Positions 1 to 9,335 of a DNA stretch of 55,605 nt are shown here, one piece after another; position 1 is the stretch's first letter; each line of letters starts with the position of its first letter. This stretch comes from Monosiga brevicollis MX1. Lineage: Eukaryota; Opisthokonta; Choanoflagellata; Craspedida; Salpingoecidae. The stretch lies in assembly GCF_000002865.3 (NCBI RefSeq), contig NW_001865064.1, positions 176,939 through 232,543 on the forward strand. The letters are read 5' to 3'. Below the pieces are notes generated by a model. The model was not told the origin of the DNA and ran no database searches. It saw nothing but the letters and a program-made list of their open reading frames with translations. Position numbers and translations under genes: made by a program.

Positions 1-50
<50 letters not shown>

Positions 51-585
51 ATGGTCTGTATAAAGAAATGCAGAGATTGTGGCTACCAGCATGACAGCTT
101 CCTTTACAAATACCTTGTTAAACCAGAGAATCGATAGCTTTCCAAGTGGACTCAGAGGTTTGATTGAACTAAAAATCAACAGAGCAACTGCAACTGCAAC
201 TCGTTTCCCTTTTGTCAGACGTTTATGTCAGACAATCGAGAAAGAGCTTGAAACGCTCTCTCTCTTTCTCTTTCTTCGGTTCACTACTCTCTGTTGAATA
301 GGATGATATCGTTCCATCTCTGAGAATATCCAAAGAAGCACCTCTAACTCTGCTGTAGGTCTTAACCTATGATACATCTCTCATTCTTGGTTTATTTTAT
401 CGCTTATTTTAATTAAAAAAAGCAAAATTTTAAATACTCTCTGCCAAACTTCCACATCACAGATCCATCTCTACAGCACGTTTCTTTCACCGTATCATCT
501 CTGACTCTTACTCTTTCCCCAGCCCTCTCTCTTCCACTTGATCGTTGTCTCTCATTTTTTTTTTTTAGAAGTACGTGCACACATG

Positions 586-636
<51 letters not shown>

Positions 637-829
637 GTGCCGGGCGCCGTCCGCCGCCGAGTCAACAGTCTTGCTCGGTGCACTGGGTTGTGCTTTGGAT
701 ACAAGACCTCACTGAACTCGGCCTCGTTTGTGGTGATAGGGTTGTTAGAGGTGCCGCTGTGCCGTGCCCTCGTTGGTGTGCCCCGCTTCCCACCTTTTGC
801 AAATATTGTTCGTTGACAGCGTCGGCGCG
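1..829. other. Intergenic, microsatellite-rich, upstream of AFG1
   Basis: No gene is supported here. It holds a (GA)n tract at about 1-48, AT-rich sequence around 360-440, a T-run near 556, and an uninterrupted (CTG)n tract of roughly 15 units at about 588-634. The CTG tract lies some 200 bp upstream of the AFG1 start codon, so it is probably 5' flanking or 5' UTR. The leucine-rich open frame across it has no independent support as a protein. Confidence 0.6.
588..634. repeat. (CTG)n trinucleotide repeat
   Basis: About 15 perfect CTG units are visible directly in the sequence. They lie in the probable promoter or 5' UTR of the AFG1 gene. Such tracts commonly vary in length between strains. 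Confidence 0.9.
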
Positions 830-2511
830 ATGATGCCGCTGCAGCTGCTGCGGGGCATCGGGCCTGCCAGACCGCAGTCGCTGCACCGCTGTGTCGCGGT
901 TGTGGCCACGGTCAATCGACCTGTGGCGCTGGGTGTTGGTCGCGGCCTTGAACAGCGGCAGCATGCCCATGCCTCGCCCCGATGGGCCGCTGCAGGTTCG
1001 TCCGCGGCCCCTGCCAAGAAGGGGCACGTGACCCAGTATTACGAGGACCGCATTGCCCAGGGCGAGCTCGAGGCCAATGCGCTGCAGTTTGACCTTTGCG
1101 ACCACTTGGACACCCTCTACCGACAAATGCACACCTACAAACCCCCGGCCACCTCTTGGCTAGGCAAGCTGCTCGGCGGCCGGCCCGACCCAGCCTCTGC
1201 CGTTCGCGGCCTCTACATTTGGGGCACGGTTGGTTCGGGCAAAACCATGCTCATGGACGCCTTTTTTGACCTGGTGCCCTACGAGCGTAAGCGCCGTGTT
1301 CACTTTCACAAGTTTATGCTCGATGTCCACAAACGCATCCACGCCCAAAAAATGGCCAACGTAGCCGACCCCATCCCCCCCGTCGCCGTTGACCTCATGC
1401 GCGAAGCCCCCCTCCTCTGTTTCGATGAGTTTCAAGTCACCGACGTCGCCGACGCCATGATCCTCAAGCGACTCTTTGCTGAAATGTTCCAGCGTGGTCT
1501 CGTCATGATCGCCACCTCCAACCGGCCCCCCGAAGACCTTTACAAGGGCGGCCTCCAGCGGAGCCAATTCCTCCCCTTCATCCCCCTGCTCAAGGCCCAC
1601 ACCACCGAAGTTCGCCTCTCCGCCGAAAAGGACTACCGCATGCAGGGCCTCATGAACAAACTCCAACAACAGTGCTTCTTCCATCCCCTCTCCGACTACC
1701 AAAACGCCGAAATGGAGCGCCTCTGGCAAGAGGTGTGCGCCGAAGAAGGCGCCCCCATCCAGGCAACCTCGCTTCAATTACAGGGCCGACAGCTCCGAGT
1801 GCCCCGAGCCTGTGGCCAAGTCGCTCACTTTTCCTTTCACGACCTATGCGAACAACCCGTCGCTGCCGCCGACTACCTCCGCATCACAGAAACCTTTCAC
1901 ACTGTCTTTCTCACCGGAGTGCCACGCCTCACCCGGAGCGATCGCGATGCTGCCCGCCGGTACGCCCCTCCCCCGTGCGCGTGCTCATTGTCCTGCCCAA
2001 CTCTTCAAATGCAAACCGATTCTTTGCCATTATCCGCGGCTCATAAACCCACCGGGTCCTCACTCACATGTCCTTCTGGCTTCAGCTTCATTACGTTGGT
2101 AGACTGTCTGTACGACAACGCCGTGAAGCTGGTGTTTAGCGCCGCCGACGAGCCCCAAAACCTTTTTGCCCCCGAACCCCGCACCGGTCTTTCCGACAGC
2201 GAGCGAGCGTACGTGTTGAGCTTTCTTCTTCTTCTTCTTCTTCTTTCGCTTACCTTCCACTCATAGAGTGTCGCGCCCGACCAAATGCAAAACTCGCACC
2301 ACTCACCTGGTTCCGTGCACCCTCTCGATCATGCCCTCACAGTCTCATGGACGATTTGAAGCTGGACATGAGCCACGTCGATGATGCTTCCATCTTCACT
2401 GGAGAGGACGAAAAGTTCGCTTGGGCTCGCTTGGTATCCCGTCTCAACGAGATGCAGTGCGCTGAATATTGGACAATGTGTCACAAGTTTTGGAAGCCTC
2501 AACAACAATAA
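830..2511 (+). CDS. AFG1L: AFG1/LACE1-family mitochondrial AAA-like ATPase
   Basis: Exons are 830-1959, 2086-2208 and 2343-2511 (473 aa). Introns begin GTACGC and GTACGT, end in CAG, and join in phase. The ATG at 830 opens an Arg-rich, acid-poor leader consistent with a mitochondrial presequence. Walker A (GTVGSGKT) is at residues 132-139 and Walker B (LLCFDE) at 195-200. The sensor-like IATSNRPP stretch follows near 228. After intron 1 comes the family signature FITLVDCLYDN, and the last exon ends with the family-typical FAWARLVSRLNEMQ..YW. AFG1 proteins act in the mitochondrial matrix/inner membrane in turnover of respiratory-chain subunits (family knowledge). Length matches the family. The first intron is 126 nt, a multiple of three and stop-free, so its retention would not break the frame. 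Confidence 0.93.
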
Positions 2512-3345
2512 CGCTGGCTCCCTCCCAGCCAGGTGTCCCCCAGCGGCACTGGCGCAGCTTAGGCTTAGGCCCCGGGCAACAGCTCCAACCGGCAAACCGG
2601 CAACGCCGGCTAGCCTTGACATGATAATTGAAGCCCCTTGGTTGTGCGCACGCCTCGCTGTTTCATCCCTAAATTTCTTAACACGAAAAGCAGCCAGCAC
2701 TCGTCCTGCCTCAAACAGTCGAAGCTCCAGCAAACTTGACTTGTCCTTTGACATGGGTGCGTATCGCAATGTGCGAGCTCAAACGCGCCTAATCCAGTAG
2801 CCAGACCATACGAAAGCGTTGCGCCTTGTGATTACGGGCTTGGCACGAAACCAGTTTGCCCAGCAGCCCAGCCCTTCATGTAGCAGCAAAAAGCAGGATT
2901 CAACCAACCCCTTACCAGCGCACTTTTCGCCGTGTCGTTGTCTTGCAGATCCAAGACCTTTTCAGCGCCTTCGACCGGCCCAAAGGCACAGAGGCGTTCC
3001 AAACCCTTGACCCGCATTGATCACAACAGATATGACAAGTGAGCCAAGGTCACGATTCAAATAAAAGTCAGCGTAATGATGCTCTTGAAGAGTCAACCCT
3101 CGCTGCTCTTCACTTCTTTTTGCATATGTTTTCAAACTTTGCCGATCGGCTCACCGGTCTTTGCGCTTGCCCCTCCAAGCAAAATGTGGCTGGAACACGG
3201 ACCCTAATGTTTTCCATGACGTGACAAGAGACAAAATATGAGCCCGACCAAGCCAGCCATTGAATCAACTGGGACGACTTGGCCACCACCACACCTCGAC
3301 GCGAGGGTGACTGCCGTAACAAAGTAGAGCATCATAAGATAAGCT

Positions 3346-3883
3346 TCAGCCAGAAGGTTCGTCTTCAGACCAGGGTCCGGGGTGACGACACCGAGATACA
3401 GCTAGACAAGGAACCATGTCCAATGTGAAGAAACAGCGCACGGGCAAGCCTGGGCCGAGCAGAGGGACGGCAAACCAATGACCAACCCGTGCTTCATTTC
3501 GGGCCAGCATGATTTGCGCACGGCCTACAACGATGACCGGGCAAGCGGGGTCTTCGGGCTGCTCTGACATGCAGATGAGCCAAACATAACAATCGGGGTC
3601 GGCGTGCAAGACTTCCAGAGCCCCCGCTTCCTGACCAAGTGAAACACGATGAGTATGCAAAGCTAAAAGCGCAACACAATCAATCAAGGAAAGCCAAGAA
3701 AGAGCGCATCATGGCTCACACCTCAGCCAGAGTGGGAGGCTGGATGCCATAGTGCATAAAGACATCTTCGTGCTGCATGATGGCATGCGCCACCTTGACC
3801 TGATCTTTGCTGTAAGGTACGAGGGAAAGCTGACGGCCCGTCACACGGGTGGCGTTGGGGGATCGAATTCTATGGCAATGCAT
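3346..3883 (-). CDS. Possible two-exon gene with N-acetyltransferase 9-like start
   Basis: An ATG at 3883 opens an exon (3722-3883) that joins in phase 0 through a GTGTGA...CAG intron to 3346-3630 (148 aa). The N-terminus contains GRQLSLVPYSKDQV, which resembles the beginning of NAT9-type GNAT acetyltransferases, but the acetyl-CoA-binding loop of that family is not visible. The start overlaps the last exon of the neighbouring minus-strand model in another frame, so one of the two models must be partly wrong. It may be a fragment of a longer gene. Treat the function as unassigned. Confidence 0.25.
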
Positions 3884-5256
3884 TTGCTTTTGTGAAAGAC
3901 GGTGGGATTTGGCCAGCGACCGGAACGGCCCAGCTTGCTCGTACGAGTCTGATCGTGTTTGGGGAGGCGTATGGAGACGAACCGAATGTCAGGTTGCATG
4001 CCACTGTACTTGTAAAAGCGGGCATGGGCCGTGTCTGTGGCCAGATGTCGTCGGGTGTGGGGCCCAAGATTCAGCTCCAGTTGAGAGTCGGCTGTGCAAC
4101 AGTTGGCATGGGTCCGAATTGAGCATTGAAGCGCGTCGATTGAAGCGCATTGTCAGCAGAGCGTCTGGCACTCGAGCAAGGACAGACATTGGGAGGTGAA
4201 ATCAAGGTCAATGGGCCAGTGAGCACCGGCGTCCTTGCGTGTCAGGTGCTGGGTGAGGTTCTGTAGAACATCGACCTATGTGATGGAGTGAGCACAAGAG
4301 AATAAGGGCTTGGTTTATCTCAGACTGGCCCTAGCAAAGGCATCAAAATGTGATGCCTTTGCACGCTGAGAATTGGATGCGGGGCTGGAGGGTAAGACCG
4401 ACCCTTTCACCGACGACAGCGTCTCTGAGCTTCAGGACGCCATTGGCAAGAACTGTGGACATGCGCCGGTCCCCTTTGTTACCCTCTGTGCGGGTGGCAA
4501 AGGCCAGGCTAAGCCAGCATGTAGGATAAGTGTGGGGGACAGCGCCGGCAGTCGGAGATGAGACAATGATAAGAAACGCACCGGTTAGTACCCTTTGACC
4601 GGCGCGTGACACGGACAGCGTCGACCTTGAGCGTCGAAGAGGCTGGCAATCAGCGAGTCATGTACCAGAGCGAGCGCAAATGAGATGGCAAGATTGAACC
4701 GGGGGCAATGGGCAAGCACACACGAACCAAACTGTAGGGCAAACATCATGGTTTCAGAGAGAAGAATACGTCGCTTGAAAGAGGGTTCTGGCGGGCGCAG
4801 GAGTGAAGGACTGTGAGATAAAGCAGGACAAATCTGTGTGTGTGTGAGTGTGTGTGTATGTGTATGTGTGTGTGGGCTGCAGGCACCGAATGTCAGGTGG
4901 CGGCGTGCAGACCCAAGAGGAGGATTCAAGTTGAGCAAAGTAGGTGGATTGTTCCTGAGCGACGCTCAGAGAAACTTCGCCGACTAGGCTTGCAACGGGT
5001 GGGGTGTCGAGATCACCCAGCTTCTCAACGTCGGCAATCATAAAAATGGCCGCTGTGAGGAGCAGAGCGCAACGGGGAGGGGCGACAACAGACAGCGGTG
5101 AGTTGACTGAGACATGGCAAGCAGACAAGGCTCGAGCTGAGCAAATCTTTGCAACCAACATGTCTCCGAGTCGCGCCAAGCGCGCCAGTGAGCAAGCTCT
5201 TCATCATAGCTTGGGGCGGGAGCCGCAGGGTTGATGCGGTTGGCCGGCTCGGCCAT
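3841..5256 (-). CDS. Unassigned multi-exon minus-strand gene
   Basis: The ATG at 5256 has a good context (ATGGCC) and opens MAEPANRINP..., rich in Trp and acidic residues. Candidate downstream exons include one with IADVEKLGDLDTPPVASL (about 5040-4890), one near 4726-4595 after a CTACAG acceptor, and one near 4505-4400 after a classic GTACTA...TTAG intron. A further exon begins at about 4277 after ACATAG, and the last carries FYKYSGMQPDIRFVSIRLP and stops at 3841. Several of these join in phase, but I could not close the whole chain and recognise no family. The coordinates are an outer envelope. Confidence 0.35.
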
Positions 5257-5817
5257 CCATCGATGGCGTCTACATTGAGGCACATTACAGGCGAGCCCCA
5301 TGAGGGAGAGACTTAAAGGCTAGCAGGAAACGAGGGTTGTGCCAACGCACACGGTGACAAAGGGCTCATCGTATGGCAGCAGAGCGACATGCCGCCCAAC
5401 GATGCACAAGTTTCGAGCGCGCTGAGTCATGACCGCCGGCAAGCAGTCCTATCCCTGGCCAAATGGGTATTGTTCCGCCCGACACAAGCCCACGGGCGAG
5501 GTGCTTGCTTGGCTTTCAACCAGCGTAAGGCAGGCAACCAAGCAGGCAGGCAGACAGGCAGGCAGGGGATAACAGTATCGTGGGGCGGGCAGCCTGCCAG
5601 AGAGCGCCCAACACGTCGTGCAAAGCAGAGGATCAGCGTCAGCTACCAAGCCACGAGCACGATACGCACCCCTTCACCTGGCCACAGCAGAGGCAACCAA
5701 ACCCCGATTGCCCCCCTCCATACACTGAGTCTCAGACAGGCAGCGGTCGTTGCTCACCAGAGAAGCCCCTGCGCCATCAACAGCGCGCTGACCCAACAAT
5801 GCAGACAGCGCGCGCCT

Positions 5818-5823
<6 letters not shown>

Positions 5824-5872
<49 letters not shown>
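5824..5872. repeat. (GA)n microsatellite
   Basis: A nearly perfect GA dinucleotide array of about 24 units follows a CGCGCG block. It is visible directly. Confidence 0.9.
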
Positions 5873-5873
<1 letters not shown>

Positions 5874-6124
5874 AATTTTGGAACAAAATTTCAGACTTTA
5901 GATTAGACCACCAAGATGTTACTTTAGAAATACATGACATTGTAACTTGACTGTCAAGTTGGGGCTTTAACCGGAAAACTCAACCCTTTTGCAGCGGAAT
6001 GCAAAATAGTATAATATATGACTCTATAAGTTGATATACTTGTTGTAGCATGATATAGAGTTATTGTAGATGTGTTCATGGCCAAGGATGTCGTCACAAT
6101 CTGACATTCTATCGTCAGCAAGTG

Positions 6125-6355
6125 TTCTGTCTCAATCTCTATCTCTATCTCTGTCTCTGTCTCTGTCTCTATCTGTAACTCTCTGTCTCTCTCTGTCTCT
6201 GTCTCTAATTCTGTCTCTGTCTCCTGTCTCTGTCGTTCTCTATTTCTCTCTCTCTCTCTCTCAAATTTTCTCTCTCCCTCTCTTTCTCTCTCAAAATTTT
6301 TCTCTCTCTCTCTCTTCCTCTCTCTCTCTCACTCTCTCACTCTCTCTGTCTCTAC
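6125..6355. repeat. (TCTCTG)n/(CT)n pyrimidine tract
   Basis: This strand-asymmetric polypyrimidine array of about 230 bp lies immediately 5' of the CYB5R4 ATG at 6363. Confidence 0.85.
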
Positions 6356-6362
6356 CAGCGTC

Positions 6363-9028
6363 ATGTCGCTAAAGCCTGTGCCTGGAGCTGGCGCGGGACG
6401 GAAGCAGCAGCCGCTGCGGAAGGGCCATAGCCTCATGGACTGGGTTCGGCTCAAGGGCAAAGAAAGTGCGTTTGGTCTCTGGCCCTCCGTCTCCGTCTCC
6501 GTCTCCGTCTCCGTCTCCGTCTCCAGCTCTGTCTCTGTCTCCGTGTTTATGTCATGCAGCAGCCCTCCTTGTCCTCCATCGCGGTTGGCGAATGCACTTG
6601 GCCCCCGGGGGCGCGTCGGCTGCTGACGGCTTGCCTCTCACCTTGCTTCTTCTTCTTCTTCTTCTTCTTCTTCTTCTTCTTCTTCTTGGTTTGATGAGCT
6701 GCGCAGAGACGGCGCTGGCAGGTGGAGATCGACCCAAGGACCGCAAAGTGACACCGGCCATGTTGGCTGCCCACGCTGTACGCTCCAACCCAATGTCCTC
6801 ATCTTCCAAGAACCGCACGCCTCGCGCTCACTCACACAGTTCCTCCGCTGTCTGGCTTTCAAGGGACCGGATGGTGATATTTGGATGGCTTTTCAAGGAC
6901 AGGTCTTCAACATCTCCCCTTACCTAGACTTTCATCCTGGTGGGCGCGAAGAGTTGTTACGGGCATTTGTTCGCCCCCCCCCCCCATTACCCCGACAACC
7001 CCCATCCTACCTTTAATGCTCTTGACCCACCATGCTCCAACAGGGACAAGATGGCACAGAGCTTTTTATGAAGTATCACCCTTGGGTCAATATTTTCAGC
7101 ATGATGGACGCTTGCTACGTTGGCAAACTGGTGACCCCTGGCCCCACACGCCTTCAAACGTTTGCTCAGCCCATGGGCGGGCGGCCTGCTCAGCGCACCA
7201 CAGGGCTTTCCGCTTCAAAACGCACTAGCAGTGCACCCCAAACCGTCTCACCCATTGCCACCCAGCAGTCAGCCACCACGCAATCAGCCACCACCTCCTC
7301 GACACCTCGCGTCAGCAGCCTCGACACGCCCACCGTGCAGCGCACTTCAGATCAACCATCCATTTCCCTGCCCGACGACGACACTTTCGCTGCTCCCAGG
7401 GCGCCACAACCTCGCACAACTTCCGCCAAGTTTCGCGTTGAATTTTATGAATCAACCAAGGCCATTCACGTTGATGTTTTTGGACCTCGCCAAGGTCCCG
7501 CCTGCCCCGTCACGGCTTTGATTGAGCCCGACTACTTGCGCCTCGTAGCCCTGGACCCCGGCGCTCGCATCCCTGTCTGGAATCAGGCTTGGCGCCTGTC
7601 CGGTCATATTATCACTTCCTCCAGCGATCGATACCAAGTCAACTCCTTCAAAACGTCTCTTTGTTTTGCCAAGACCGGCGCATCTCAGGTACGTACGCGC
7701 ATCATTTCAAGTCGGTGCAAGAGTACCATCCAACCTGATGCCCCCTTCCCTCACACGCCCCGCCCCCTTCAACCGATTCTCGCAGTGGGGCTCACTGGGC
7801 TCAGACTTGGGCTCCTGGTCCGTATCCCCAAGTGATACCACACAACATTGGCTACCTGCGTTGGTGGTCGGAACTCACCGTGCTTCAGCTGAAACCGTTT
7901 TTCTTCACATTCGCGCGTGCGTTCCCAGCTTTGACGTTGCCCGTCCAACATGTGCTTGGCCCCTGGTTTTTTTTAAGCTCTTTATTTTTTCATTCCTCCT
8001 TTCACTGTGCTTTGTCGTGACTCCCTGACCCGACGTGGTATTTTTCACAGACCACATCTCCAACAGACTCCCGTTTTGCCAGGCCAACACGTGGAGCTCA
8101 AGGTCACCCATCAAAGCCACATTATCATTCGCCCTTACACCCCCATTCCGTTTGACAGCTGTCAAAGTCATCCCTTTGTACCTAGCCCCGATAGCTTGCT
8201 CTTCTATATCAAGGTCTGGAGTTGCTCGTGGGCAAGCCGAAATCTCTCAATATCCAATTCCATCCCCCTCATTCCTCTTCATGCTTGTCGTGGCCACTTT
8301 AGATTTATCCAGACGGTCCAATGTCCAACGCGTTGGTCAATCTATGCCCCGGCGAGTCATTGCAAATGGCTTATCAACCTCAAGGTGTGTGCCAGATTTA
8401 AGCAAGCCCTTTGTGAAAATTGTGAAATCAAAAAGTCTCATCGTATGCCGTCTGCTTTGCTGCGAGAACTTAGGTCCTATTTTCGACCCACTCACACCTC
8501 CTGCTGCCACCCGCTACGTCATGCTGGCCGCCGGCACTGGTGCGTATCCCTGCGTTGCGCACATCGTGATCTGCCTGTCTTTATCGTGCCCCATGTCCTG
8601 CAAATTCTGTGGGATCCAACAGGCGTAACCCCAATGTTGCAAATCTTGGCAACTGCTCGAGTGCCGTGTATCCTCTTTGTATACAACACCCTTTCTGAAC
8701 ACCATGAATTCACCCATTGGATCCGAGGTTTTAAACATGTGACCGCGCACTTTATCACCACCCAACCGGCTGACACAGAGGTGTGTGCTCGCTTGCGATG
8801 AACCTTGCCTTCTCCTGCGATGGTGCCGCGAATGTCCGGTTTGATGCATCTTTGAATCTTCTTTTGCAGAACGTGGGCACTCTACAGGGTCGATTATGCC
8901 AGATTCACTTGCAACAGTGCAATGTTTTGCAAGAGGAAAATCGTTTTCTTGCCTGTGGGCCAGCAGGTTTCATCCAGTGCTGCGTGAGCCTGCTCGCACA
9001 CATGCCCAATAAGCACATTTTCAATTGA
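6363..9028 (+). CDS. CYB5R4: Cytochrome b5 reductase 4 (Ncb5or): b5, CS and reductase domains
   Basis: Ten exons join in phase: 6363-6465, 6722-6777, 6840-6968, 7044-7688, 7786-7916, 8051-8213, 8303-8386, 8467-8539, 8623-8780, 8870-9028 (566 aa). The N-terminus carries the Ncb5or hallmark LMDWVRL. The cytochrome b5 domain follows with heme histidines in DFHPGG and KYHPWVN. A CS (p23-like) domain begins at KFRVEFYESTKAIHV, then an FAD-binding segment (PGQHVELK...IIRPYTP) and an NAD-binding segment (LAAGTGVTPMLQIL). The C-terminal exon has ACGPAGF, the reductase CGPxxF motif. The enzyme passes electrons from NAD(P)H through FAD to b5 heme; in animals it is ER-associated. The domain order equals the animal protein (521 aa in human). 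Exons 7-8 have the weakest splice sites. Intron 1 contains (CCGTCT)n and (TTC)n repeats. It is convergent with the next gene. Confidence 0.93.
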
Positions 9029-9335
9029 CATTTAGACCATTTGGCAAATCATGCACATGGCCCTTCCTGGCCCCCTCACTTGCATCATATTATCTTTTTG
9101 ACGAGAGCTGATGCGCTTGAGTCTGAATTGCCATGGCATCCGGAGTATTCAAACCATTGCACGACCATACGATTCTTTCTTGGGTTGAGCAGGGCACCCG
9201 CACCACATGAAAACACAGCCCGAGCCCGAGCCCCGACACACTTGACATGATTGAATAGCCACGCGGCGTCCGCTCAAACCGAATCAAGCTGGTTCTGGGA
9301 AAGGACAACATTTGCCAAGGTAGGAGAGAGTTGGA
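9029..9335. other. Short convergent intergenic region
   Basis: About 300 bp separates the 3' ends of CYB5R4 (+) and the nuclease/kinase-like gene (-). I see no gene or strong structure. It presumably contains both 3' UTRs. Confidence 0.6.

Larger units (their letters stand above)
2512..5256 (-). other. Region of probable unresolved minus-strand genes
   Basis: Between AFG1 and the 5.3-6.3 kb repeats I see plausible minus-strand exons but no complete recognised gene. The two best models (3841-5256 and 3346-3883) are listed separately. Minus-strand open stretches at about 2832-3017 and 2512-2769 could be further exons, because one ends in a GTAAGG donor-like site, but I cannot join them. The low-complexity (TG)n at 4837-4872 lies inside a probable intron. 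Confidence 0.4.
5257..6362. other. Intergenic, repeat-rich
   Basis: There is no convincing gene. Visible are a GGCA/GACA-type tetranucleotide tract near 5528-5566, a (CG)n/(GA)n tract at about 5808-5872, an AT-rich stretch near 5940-6060, and a long imperfect (TCTCTG)n/(CT)n array at about 6125-6355. The array ends a few bases before the CYB5R4 start codon, so it is likely that gene's promoter or 5' UTR. Confidence 0.6.

Noticed and set aside
538-816. Leucine-rich open frame over the CTG repeat
   Set aside because: It is a translation of the CTG repeat upstream of AFG1, with no recognisable continuation.
662-1132. Long minus-strand frames opposite AFG1 exon 1
   Set aside because: They are antisense shadows of a clearly conserved + strand gene with high GC.
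2832-3017. Minus-strand open stretch with VKGLERLCAFGPVEGAEK
   Set aside because: It could be an exon (GTAAGG follows), but it could not be joined to anything and matches no family I know.
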